A stretch of 10,822 bases of DNA from Acidobacteriaceae bacterium (GTDB taxonomy: Bacteria; Acidobacteriota; Terriglobia; Terriglobales; Acidobacteriaceae): the NCBI GenBank assembly GCA_003167305.1, contig PMTP01000201.1, forward strand, positions 567 to 11,388, read 5' to 3'. The notes beneath the pieces were generated by a model. That model did no database searches. It was not told where the DNA came from and saw nothing but the letters and a program-made list of their open reading frames with translations. Shown here piece after piece: positions 1 to 6,010 of the stretch. Both the position numbers and the translations under genes were made by a program. Each line of letters opens with the position of its first letter. The first letter of the stretch is position 1.

Positions 1-659
1 CCCCATGTAATCTTGCCCAGCAGCGCATCGGCAACCACCCGGCTCAGAATCGGCCCAAACTCGCCCTTGACCTCCAGGCCGCCAATCTTCGGACCATGCT
101 TCAATGCCTTCTCATCCACCACTTCCTGGCGGTCGCGGTACGTCACCGTGACGCTGGACCTGCCCATGGAGTGCAAGGGCATGGCAGCCAGCGTGGATAT
201 GCCGGTTGGTCCTTGCTCATCCTGCTGCGGCCTGTCCTCAAAGCCGGTCGTCTCCCGCACCGCCATCAGATTCGGCAACTGACGGACGGTCGAATTGACA
301 TAGTTCACGATCCCGGTCAACATCTGGCGTGCCGCGGCCTGATCCGGCGCGGCGTCCGCGAGGATCTCCGCCGCCGGCGGATCGAGTAATGCCGCCGAAT
401 CGGCCAGGATCACCAGCGCCTCCTGAGCCTTGCCGCCCGGCAAATTCGCTTTCAAATGGGTGAGTTTGGCCGTGCTCAGCCGTTCCGTAAGTTCCATGCC
501 GGAAAGCTGCTGCGCCACCTCCGCATCCGGCCGGTCGTGTGCCGTTGCCAGAGCCTGCTCCAGTTGGGCCACTGTGACCTTTGCCACAGCGGCGTCCTTA
601 TCCGCAAACACAGGCAGGGCTATGCCTGCCAACAGAAAAAGCAAAAACAGCTTCCGCAT
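1..659 (-). CDS. Secreted paralogue of the regulator's C-terminal domain (3' end outside window)
   Basis: Minus-strand reading frame of 219 codons starting at ATG 657-659 and still open at the window edge, so the C-terminus is missing. An AAGGAG ribosome binding site lies at 668-673, eight bases before the start. The N-terminus MRKLFLLFLLAGIALPVFA is a clear signal peptide with a probable cut after VFA, so the protein is exported. Residues from about 22 onward align without gaps to residues 369-566 of the FecR-type protein encoded just upstream (765-3008), about three quarters identical by my hand count; shared motifs include TVAQLEQALATA, VILADSAA, RQLPNLMAVR and SSVTVTYRDR. The gene lies 105 nt downstream of the regulator gene with no obvious terminator between, so co-transcription is plausible. 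I recall similar sequences as 'hypothetical protein' in acidobacteria but know of no function. The full protein is probably about 180 residues longer than seen, judging by the paralogue. Confidence 0.85.
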   Translation of the reverse strand, partial: MRKLFLLFLLAGIALPVFADKDAAVAKVTVAQLEQALATAHDRPDAEVAQQLSGMELTERLSTAKLTHLKANLPGGKAQEALVILADSAALLDPPAAEILADAAPDQAAARQMLTGIVNYVNSTVRQLPNLMAVRETTGFEDRPQQDEQGPTGISTLAAMPLHSMGRSSVTVTYRDRQEVVDEKALKHGPKIGGLEVKGEFGPILSRVVADALLGKITW

Positions 660-764
660 CTGAAAATCTCCTTGTCGAGCTACCGTTGAAGTCTACCGTT
701 CAATGCTATTGACTCGCAACTCTGTCAGCTCACGCTGTTTGATGACTCTGTATTCATTTTCCGA

Positions 765-3008
765 TCAGTGAGTTACAGCACGGGATGGATTGGAATACGG
801 TGAATCTGCGGAGGCCGGACCAGACGGCGCACCTGGTTCCACGCTATTCCCGGCTAGAATCCGCGACTCCGTGCCAGAACGGCGATATTGCCCAAAGGCA
901 ACGTCATTCAAATAGGTCTTTGACGGGCCCCTGTATCTCGTCATGGAAAACGCCCCGGTTAGCAGTCCATCAAACGCCGTCAAATTGGAGACGCTTCTTG
1001 CCGGACATATGTATTTCTGTCCCCCTATCTCAACCGAACTGTATTCGACCATGAGGCTGGCTTTGGAGACCAGTTCACGAGGGGGAAGTTCAGACTCCAT
1101 CGTGATGCGAAGCACGGCGCCACTCTCAGGATCGAAAACAATCTCACCGTGATAGCCGACGGTCTCCTTGAACAGGCTCATGGCCGGAGTGGTGTCGACT
1201 CTTACTCCGTCGAATTGGCAGCAGAACTGCACCGGGTAATGCGACTTCTCGCTGGGAACCGCGTAGTGGAAGACCGCTTCTTTCCCGTTCGCGCCCTGCT
1301 CCCAACGGCTCCACGTAATCTTCCCATGAAGCGCATCCCCCACAGCCACGCCGAGGATCGGCCCAAACTCGCCCGATGTGGCCAGACCGCCAATCTGCTT
1401 TCCAACCTTCACCGCCTTCCCATCCAACACTTCCTTGCGGTCGCGGTACGTGACTGTGACGCTGGATCTTCCGATGAAGTGCAACGGCATGGCAGCCTCC
1501 GTGTTAATGCCGGTAGGGACTGGCACATCCTTCCGCGGTCTGTCCACAAAGCCAATCGTATCCCGCACCGCCATCAGATTCGGCAACTGGCGTATGGTGG
1601 TATTTACGTAATTCACGATCTGCGTCAGCATCTGGTGCGCCGCGGCTGGGTCCGGCGCGGCGTCCGCGGGAATCTCCGTCGCCGGCGGATCAAGAAATGC
1701 CGCCGAATCGGCCAGGATCACCAACTGCTCGCGGGCCTTGTCGCCCGGCATATCCGCTTTCAGTTGCGTGAGCTTGGCTGTGTTCAGCCGCTCGGTAAGC
1801 TCCAGGCCGGAGAGCTGCCGCGCCACCTCCGCATCCGGCCGTTTGCGCGCCGTTGCCAGCGCCTGCTCCAGTTGCGCAACCGTAACCCTGCCCACCGGGG
1901 CATCTTTCGCCGCATTCGGCGTGATGAAGTCGTGCGAAGCCATGGGAGCGGGGGCGGCCACTGGCTGGCTCGTTCCTGCCAATTGCTGGTTCAAATGGTC
2001 CTCAGACTGGCCATTCGACTCGGAATGCTCCGCGATCAAATACTGATTCTCTCCCGTACCGCTGTTTTCGAGAACCTTCTTGCCGGGATGATCGGCTCTC
2101 GATGAATTGGGACTGTTTGCCATCTCGCTGGTGTATCTGGGCGAAGGAAATGGAATCTGATTGACCTGGTTCTGAGGTGCGGATAGTTGCGCCAGCAAAG
2201 TCAGGTACTTTTCGCGGTCATGGCTCCAGGAGATCTGATCTTCAACCGATGCGGCGCCCAGGTTGCCGCTCGTCGCCACCTGGCCGCCGGCCTGGATCAG
2301 CGTATCGATTCCGTCATGCGTAACGTGAACAGAGCCTTGCAGGACCGCCACCCGTGAGCCTTTGATTCCGGCATTGACGGAGAAGATCGTGTCTGTGAAT
2401 GCGACGCGGCAATCCGGCGTTTTCACATACAAATGACCGGAGATGCGCATGGGGGCTTGCACGATGACGGATCCGTTGTCGAGCGTGACGGTCATACTGC
2501 GGCCCCTGGCTCCGACTCCAAGCACGCTTCTTTCATTGACCTCAACGGTTGATCCATCTGTGAGCTGAAGAACGGCATGCGCGCCCCCGCTCGTGCGCAG
2601 ATGTTCACCCTCGGTTAATTTGTCTCCGGGAGAGAGCGGACGATCTCCAGTATTAGAGATGCGATAGGCGAAGCCATCGATGGATCGCACCTCGGCCCGG
2701 ACTCCCGCCGGAATTTGCCAATAGGCCTTGTAGATAAAAAGCGCGCAAGCCATGAGCGCGAAGCACGCGGCCAGCGCCAAGCCGAATCGCCGTGGCTGCC
2801 AATCAGACGCGCGTGCCGTGGCGGGCGCGGACCAATTCATGATTGCCAGCCGCGGTGCGTTGCTGAACCGGTCGCGGCTGGCGACGAAGTCGATATCCAG
2901 GCGGGCGGCAACTCGCCCGGCGGAGGCTGCGACCTGCGCGGCATCGGGTTCGTCGGCTTGCATTGCCTGTACAGCATTATTCAGACGCTTCTCGTCATCT
3001 CGTCTCAT
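765..3008 (-). CDS. FecR-domain transmembrane regulator (anti-sigma-like) fused to a large uncharacterised domain
   Basis: A 747-residue protein. Residues 1-73 are soluble and charged, presumably cytoplasmic. Residues 74-95 form one membrane helix (LALAACFALMACALFIY). About 105-240 is a FecR-like beta domain (LSPGDKLTEGEHLRT, DGSTVEVNE, VAVLQGSVHV); about 260-368 is a low-complexity Ser/Gln/Asn/Pro linker; about 369-712 is a domain also found as the separate downstream protein at 1-659. The start ATG overlaps the TGA of the ECF sigma gene as ATGA (3005-3008), indicating translational coupling. FecR-type proteins paired with ECF sigma factors usually hold or activate the sigma factor in response to a periplasmic signal; this role is inferred here from architecture and neighbourhood. 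No zinc-binding anti-sigma motif is visible in the N-terminus. The fused C-terminal domain is unusual compared with ordinary FecR proteins of about 300-350 residues and could be the sensor or an effector. Confidence 0.88.
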   Translation of the reverse strand: MRRDDEKRLNNAVQAMQADEPDAAQVAASAGRVAARLDIDFVASRDRFSNAPRLAIMNWSAPATARASDWQPRRFGLALAACFALMACALFIYKAYWQIPAGVRAEVRSIDGFAYRISNTGDRPLSPGDKLTEGEHLRTSGGAHAVLQLTDGSTVEVNERSVLGVGARGRSMTVTLDNGSVIVQAPMRISGHLYVKTPDCRVAFTDTIFSVNAGIKGSRVAVLQGSVHVTHDGIDTLIQAGGQVATSGNLGAASVEDQISWSHDREKYLTLLAQLSAPQNQVNQIPFPSPRYTSEMANSPNSSRADHPGKKVLENSGTGENQYLIAEHSESNGQSEDHLNQQLAGTSQPVAAPAPMASHDFITPNAAKDAPVGRVTVAQLEQALATARKRPDAEVARQLSGLELTERLNTAKLTQLKADMPGDKAREQLVILADSAAFLDPPATEIPADAAPDPAAAHQMLTQIVNYVNTTIRQLPNLMAVRDTIGFVDRPRKDVPVPTGINTEAAMPLHFIGRSSVTVTYRDRKEVLDGKAVKVGKQIGGLATSGEFGPILGVAVGDALHGKITWSRWEQGANGKEAVFHYAVPSEKSHYPVQFCCQFDGVRVDTTPAMSLFKETVGYHGEIVFDPESGAVLRITMESELPPRELVSKASLMVEYSSVEIGGQKYICPARSVSNLTAFDGLLTGAFSMTRYRGPSKTYLNDVAFGQYRRSGTESRILAGNSVEPGAPSGPASADSPYSNPSRAVTH

Positions 3009-3571
3009 TGTCTTCCCCGCTTCAATTCTCTGAGTCTCTTTTTCAGTTTGGCTCGCGCCCGATGAAGGGTCACAGCGACAACCGCCTGCGAAGTTCCCAT
3101 CAAGACCGCGATCTCCCGATTCCCTAAATCTTCCAGGTATCGCAAGGTGAACATTTCAGCCGCACGCGGAGCCAATTCGCCGATCGCAAGCCTGAGCCAG
3201 GCGCCTAACTCCCGGTTTGAGGCATCTGCTTCAGGGGAACTACCCTGCCAGGCAGAGACTTCGCTTGCGGCCTCAAGCGATTCCGCCGGTGCGGTTTTCT
3301 GTCGCCTTAGCAGATCGAGAGCCCCGTTGATCGCAGCCCTGTAAAGGTAGCTGCCGGCATTCGCGATAGGCGGGCCTTTACCGCCAGCCAGCCGCAGAAA
3401 CACCGCCTGCGCAACATCCTCCGCATCGGCCATGCTGCCGGTGATGCGCCAGGCCGCAATGAGAACGCGCCGATGATGTTCCGCGAACAATTGCGAAAGA
3501 ATCTCACTGCTCTCCATTGACGGCATGACTGGGCTTGCAGCGGCCACTGGCTCACCTTCTCGTCTGTTCAT
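3005..3571 (-). CDS. ECF-type RNA polymerase sigma factor
   Basis: A 188-residue protein from ATG 3569-3571. The frame extends upstream to a TTG at 3595, but ATG is the more likely start; ATG at 3526 or 3517 remain possible because no start has a convincing Shine-Dalgarno sequence. Region 2 spans about 25-92 (LSQLFAEHHRRVLIAAWRIT, DAEDVAQAVFLRL, SYLYRAAINGALDLLRR). A variable linker follows, then region 4 at about 122-180, whose helix-turn-helix (NREIAVLMGTSQAVVAVTL) recognises the -35 element. Regions 1 and 3 are absent, as in the ECF family. The stop codon overlaps the start of the FecR-type regulator gene, the usual sigma/regulator pairing. A candidate ECF promoter lies 45-73 bases upstream of the start. 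The cognate signal and regulon are not visible here. Confidence 0.9.
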   Translation of the reverse strand: MNRREGEPVAAASPVMPSMESSEILSQLFAEHHRRVLIAAWRITGSMADAEDVAQAVFLRLAGGKGPPIANAGSYLYRAAINGALDLLRRQKTAPAESLEAASEVSAWQGSSPEADASNRELGAWLRLAIGELAPRAAEMFTLRYLEDLGNREIAVLMGTSQAVVAVTLHRARAKLKKRLRELKRGRQ

Positions 3572-3616
3572 AGAGATGACGTTCCAACCAGACAATTATT
3601 AATCCAGCCGGGAAGG

Positions 3617-3644
3617 TTTACGGTGAAGACGCCTTGGGTGTTCC
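3617..3644 (-). promoter_or_regulatory. Candidate ECF-type promoter of the sigma gene
   Basis: On the minus strand GGAACA (3639-3644) and CGTAAA (3617-3622) are separated by 16 bases. GGAAC-type -35 and CGT-type -10 elements with 16-17 base spacing are typical of ECF-dependent, autoregulated promoters. The predicted transcript would start near 3610, about 40 nt before ATG 3571. It sits just downstream of the nested inverted repeat at 3658-3767. Motif only, without comparison to other targets. Confidence 0.4.
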
Positions 3645-3657
3645 GAATGGAAGTTAT

Positions 3658-3767
3658 AGCGGTTCTCCAATTGCTGTATACCGAAACCACGCCGCAGAGT
3701 GGCTTTTTCCTCAAGAAAAAGCCACCTTCGATAGAATCGGTAAGGTCATATGTATTGGAGAACCGCT
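3658..3767. repeat. Nested inverted-repeat element (MITE-like candidate)
   Basis: Perfect 14-bp terminal inverted repeats, AGCGGTTCTCCAAT at 3658-3671 and ATTGGAGAACCGCT at 3754-3767, enclose a central perfect 11-bp hairpin (GTGGCTTTTTC at 3699-3709, GAAAAAGCCAC at 3715-3725, loop CTCAA). TA dinucleotides lie close to both ends (3657-3658 and 3769-3770). Size and architecture resemble a miniature inverted-repeat element mobilised by a TA-targeting transposase, but no transposase is in the window and the target duplication is not clean. Confidence 0.5.
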
Positions 3768-3862
3768 CTAGAAGGGTTCCGTAGGTCAGCATCTCGGCCG
3801 TGGGAACTTCGGCGTTGATGATGTGGGGTGCTGCTGGGGCTTGAATGCCTATGGCCATGAGT

Positions 3863-4249
3863 TCACCGAATCACATGAATCGGAACGCCCACCTTCAGCT
3901 CCCGCCAAGCCTGTTCGGTCGTGTAGACCGGAGCCTTGAGCGCAATCGCCAGCGCCAGGCACGATCGATCTCCCAAAGACAGCCCAACCTTCTCAGTCTG
4001 GGTAATCAGGCTCCCGGCGATCTTCGCCTGCTCGCTGGTGAAGCGAACCGCCGCTGAGACAAGCGAGGTAGCATCCTCCCAGGCTTCATCGGGATCGTAC
4101 CCCTTCTTGACCAGCTTGGACTGCACCTCGGCGAGGTTGACCGTGCTGATCACAGCGTCTTTCATGATCTCGACGGTCAGCTTCTCGGCGCCTCGTTCCT
4201 GAAAGACAATCGCGAGAATGGCAGAGGCATCCAGCACAACTTCATTCAT
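3863..4249 (-). CDS. vapC: VapC-type toxin, PIN-domain ribonuclease
   Basis: A 128-residue single PIN domain, the normal length for VapC. Acidic residues expected of the metal-binding active site are visible: D7 in VVLDASAIL, E41 in VNLAEV and D94 in GDRSCLALA. The fourth acidic position appears as E112 in VYTTEQAW where many relatives have Asp. PIN toxins cut RNA (often tRNA or rRNA) when freed from their antitoxin. The start ATG overlaps the end of the antitoxin gene by 8 bases (4242-4249), the coupled arrangement typical of type II pairs. The target RNA cannot be predicted from sequence. Confidence 0.9.
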   Translation of the reverse strand: MNEVVLDASAILAIVFQERGAEKLTVEIMKDAVISTVNLAEVQSKLVKKGYDPDEAWEDATSLVSAAVRFTSEQAKIAGSLITQTEKVGLSLGDRSCLALAIALKAPVYTTEQAWRELKVGVPIHVIR

Positions 4250-4565
4250 TTTTGGCAGCCTCGCGCCGCTCCGCGCTCAACTCATCGGAAACAAGGGTTC
4301 CTGGTTGGACGAATCGGCTTGCCCGCTCCTGAACGCGCCGAATGCGGCTGCGCAGCGTCGTAATGCAAAGTTCGCCATTCACGATGCACAGCTCAAGCAC
4401 ATCTCCCGCGTCCATCTCCAGCGCCTTGCGCATCGCCGCCGGAATCACCAGCCGCCCCTTTTCACTCAGGCGCGTCCGGCTCCGAAGTTCCGGAACTTCC
4501 GCGCGATTCGTCTCTCCCTTGAATTCGGTGTCTATCACTTCTTCCGCAAGTTCCAAAACTTCCAT
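4242..4565 (-). CDS. vapB: VapB-type antitoxin with AbrB/SpoVT-fold DNA-binding domain
   Basis: A 107-residue protein from ATG 4563-4565; a GTG three codons upstream (4574) is an alternative, but GGGGTGG is better spaced for the ATG. Residues about 29-72 form a swapped-hairpin AbrB/MazE-like domain (RTRLSEKGRLVIPAAMRKAL, then DVLELCIVNGELCITTL), which dimerises and binds the operator. The charged C-terminal tail (about 75-107) is the expected toxin-neutralising segment. It precedes and overlaps the PIN toxin gene. Antitoxins of this type repress their own promoter, and a pair of 8-bp direct repeats lies just upstream at 4605-4630. The N-terminal extension of about 28 acidic residues before the AbrB fold is longer than in minimal antitoxins. 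Confidence 0.87.
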   Translation of the reverse strand: MEVLELAEEVIDTEFKGETNRAEVPELRSRTRLSEKGRLVIPAAMRKALEMDAGDVLELCIVNGELCITTLRSRIRRVQERASRFVQPGTLVSDELSAERREAAKNE

Positions 4566-4594
4566 CTGTGCCACCCCGCCCTGGTGGTGACACT

Positions 4595-4630
4595 AATCTA
4601 ATATAGTGGGACGAATAAAGCAAGTGGGAC
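4595..4630 (-). promoter_or_regulatory. Candidate vapBC promoter/operator with direct repeats
   Basis: AGTGGGAC occurs at 4605-4612 and again at 4623-4630, an 18-bp period. On the minus strand a weak -35 (TTGCTT, 4618-4623) and -10 (TAGATT, 4595-4600) are 17 bases apart and overlap these repeats. This is compatible with autorepression by the AbrB-fold antitoxin; the evidence is motif spacing only. Confidence 0.3.
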
Positions 4631-4739
4631 AAAACGCAGAAGTGGCTCCATCGGAATTCGTATTTCCAGGTTTTGTCTTTGAGCAATATAATAGCATTGG
4701 CATATCGATGATTCTAAACAGCTTACATAGAGTTTCCGA

Positions 4740-4831
4740 GAAGCAGATCGACTCGCATTTGCGCTTTACGCTGGCCAGGAACCCGCTAACTTGCTAACTT
4801 GCGATCACCGCGAAGCGGTGGCTAACTTGCT
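4740..4831 (+). repeat. Dispersed direct repeat, copy 1, with GCGAAGC hairpin
   Basis: Aligns at an offset of 167-168 bases with 4907-4999. The first half is diverged and the second half (from CCGCTAAC to the end) is nearly identical. GCTAACTT occurs three times in the unit, twice before and once after a hairpin (CACCGC, loop GAA, GCGGTG at 4806-4820). The hairpin tip GCGAAGC is a sequence known to form an exceptionally stable DNA mini-hairpin. Confidence 0.85.
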
Positions 4832-4906
4832 AAATAGTTAACCATTCCCCGAGGGTTTTGGCGAAAGTATGGAGAATACTCAAGTCTCAACCAGGTATGT
4901 TCGTAG

Positions 4907-4999
4907 GAAGCAGCCCGATTAGCGTTTGTGCTTTTACGCCAGCCAGGAAGCCGCTAACTTGCTAACTTGCGATCACCGCGAAGCGGTGGCTAACCTGCT
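4907..4999 (+). repeat. Dispersed direct repeat, copy 2, with GCGAAGC hairpin
   Basis: Second copy of the unit at 4740-4831, one base longer (an extra T in a T-run). The hairpin is at 4974-4988. The third GCTAACTT has become GCTAACCT. The 75-base gap between the copies shows no feature I recognise. Confidence 0.85.
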
Positions 5000-5005
5000 G
5001 AGTTT

Positions 5006-5028
5006 GTTGATAAAACGTCTTATCCAAC
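5006..5028. promoter_or_regulatory. Imperfect dyad, possible operator
   Basis: GTTGATAA on the left mirrors TTATC-C-AAC on the right around an ACGT centre, with one mismatch pair and one bulged base. It lies about 70-90 bases downstream of the membrane-protein gene's stop on the minus strand. It lacks a U-tract, so it is more like a protein-binding dyad than a terminator. Weak evidence. Confidence 0.25.
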
Positions 5029-5097
5029 CATGAAGTTCCTAGGGAGTCCAGGGACAGAATCGTTCATTGCCGCCAGGCAGACCCGCTCTCGCACAAT

Positions 5098-5487
5098 CTA
5101 CAGAATTCCCACCACCCTCAGCCGCATCAGCCCCCCAGCCAGCACGCCGATGGGCGAAATCGCTATCAGCGACAACTGAATCCAGATCGGCTGCTTGCCC
5201 CGCGATTGCAGCGCGCTCAGCGCCGCCAGCGCCAGCACGATGATTCCCAGTGCCAGCACATGAATCAGTGGGTTGGCCGCGGAGACCCACGCGGTCACAT
5301 ACCCGCCCGCCGCGGACGCCAGGAATGAAGAACCCAGGTTGACGAAGGCATAAGAGGGTTGCGGCTTGGCCTCCGACCCCGTCCAGCTCGGCACGAATCG
5401 GGCGACCAGCGCCGCCAGCCCCATCACCAGCGCCACCATCACGGCAAAGCCGGACATGAGCGCCAGAAATGCATGCGCAATCACCAT
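5098..5487 (-). CDS. Small four-helix membrane protein of unknown function
   Basis: A 129-residue protein with four predicted membrane helices, at about 4-31, 48-70, 74-94 and 101-121, joined by short polar loops (SWTGSEAKPQPSY, QSRGKQP). Its start ATG lies inside the last codons of the upstream 127-residue gene (7-base overlap, 5481-5487), so the two are almost certainly translated together. No signal for a transporter, enzyme or known family was recognised. Stop is TAG at 5098-5100, and no clear intrinsic terminator follows. The frame is supported by overlap, hydrophobic periodicity and codon usage rather than homology. Confidence 0.72.
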   Translation of the reverse strand: MVIAHAFLALMSGFAVMVALVMGLAALVARFVPSWTGSEAKPQPSYAFVNLGSSFLASAAGGYVTAWVSAANPLIHVLALGIIVLALAALSALQSRGKQPIWIQLSLIAISPIGVLAGGLMRLRVVGIL

Positions 5488-5864
5488 GGCCGATTCTTCC
5501 CTTCCGGCTGCGCGCCCACCTCGCCCAGCTCGATCCGCTCCAGAAACGCCCGCGCCAGTTTGCGCTCACCCGGATGGCTCTCGCCATGCATTGAACACAG
5601 GTCGAGAAACTCGTCGCACAGCGCGTTCCGCTCTTCCTGCTGCGCCAGAACCCCCTGCAACGCCACCGCCAGTTCGCGCAGCCGAGCCGCCTCCGGCCAG
5701 GCGCAATCCTCGTCCTCGCTCAGCAGCGCAACGTCGGAAAACAGCCCCCGCCGCCCGCGCGCGCACGCATCCAGGCAGGCCATCAGTTGCTCGCAGAAGG
5801 CCTGCGCCAGCACCCCCAGCTGACGGGGTTCCTGAACCTCTTCGATTTCGTCCTGCGGGTCCAT
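5481..5864 (-). CDS. Small acidic Cys-containing protein of unknown function
   Basis: A 127-residue soluble protein, acidic and largely helical by eye, with no signal peptide or membrane segment. An AAAGGA ribosome binding site at 5870-5875 supports ATG 5862-5864. Six cysteines occur at 24, 30, 34, 54, 83 and 90; C24/C30/C34 and C83/C90 are spaced along helices, and a histidine pair (H93, H97) follows C90, so metal or redox binding is conceivable but unproven. It is translationally coupled to the four-helix membrane protein at 5098-5487, suggesting a cytoplasmic partner for it. The family was not recognised. Confidence 0.7.
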   Translation of the reverse strand: MDPQDEIEEVQEPRQLGVLAQAFCEQLMACLDACARGRRGLFSDVALLSEDEDCAWPEAARLRELAVALQGVLAQQEERNALCDEFLDLCSMHGESHPGERKLARAFLERIELGEVGAQPEGKNRPW

Positions 5865-5885
5865 CGCAATCCTTTGCTTTGAAAG

Positions 5886-5905
5886 GGCGCGGCTTCAGAC
5901 GCGCC
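5886..5905. repeat. CTTYAG-centred palindrome (REP-like), copy 1
   Basis: GGCGCG at 5886-5891 and CGCGCC at 5900-5905 enclose GCTTCAGA. It matches 15 of 20 positions of the palindrome at 9094-9113, with the differences mostly in the arms. It lies in the short gap between the EAL gene end and the small-gene pair, 22 bases upstream of the latter's start. Confidence 0.55.
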
Positions 5906-6010
5906 GGATGAGCGACTCTATGGATCCGGATTTAGCCAATGAGGGAAACTTCGGCCGGGTGGAAAGACTCACTCATGCATACCAGCTTACAGCGCATCGC
6001 CCGCGTGCGC

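Larger units (their letters stand above)
3568..3858 (-). other. Small open frame of doubtful status, possibly a gene remnant
   Basis: A 96-codon frame starts at ATG 3856-3858, four bases after the toxin gene's stop, and ends inside the start region of the sigma gene. The first 29 codons (3772-3858) have the C/G-ending codon choice of real local genes (MAIGIQAPAAPHIINAEV). The middle is supplied by the nested inverted repeat at 3658-3767, and the rest overlies the candidate sigma promoter. The best reading is a decayed or interrupted gene fragment with an inserted palindromic element, but a short real gene downstream of vapC cannot be excluded. I recognise no family. Confidence 0.2.
4566..5097. 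other. 532-nt gene-free, AT-richer region with duplicated repeat
   Basis: No credible gene was seen on either strand; the short frames here lack local codon bias or family features. The base composition is visibly richer in A/T than the flanking genes. It contains the vapBC upstream region, two copies of an approximately 93-bp repeat (4740-4831 and 4907-4999) and an imperfect dyad at 5006-5028. Confidence 0.6.

Noticed and set aside
1149..2105. 318-codon plus-strand frame
   Set aside because: Antisense shadow of the FecR-type regulator; Arg/His-rich translation without domain features.
3572..3595. Upstream TTG start for the sigma factor
   Set aside because: It adds eight residues with no family support; ATG at 3571 is preferred, although its ribosome binding site is weak.
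3699..3725. 11-bp hairpin GTGGCTTTTTC/GAAAAAGCCAC as a terminator
   Set aside because: The T and A runs are inside the stem next to the loop, not after the stem, so neither strand has the required terminal T-tract. Kept only as part of the nested repeat.
4606..4797. 63-codon plus-strand frame in the repeat-rich gap
   Set aside because: No ribosome binding site, AT-rich random-like codons, and its end is inside the dispersed repeat.
4740..4999. CRISPR array
   Set aside because: Only two copies of a long, partly diverged unit; no regular spacers and no cas genes.
5039..5587. 182-codon minus-strand frame overlapping the membrane-protein gene
   Set aside because: Gly/Arg/Ala-rich frame-shifted shadow; the in-frame alternative has clean membrane helices and a coupled start.
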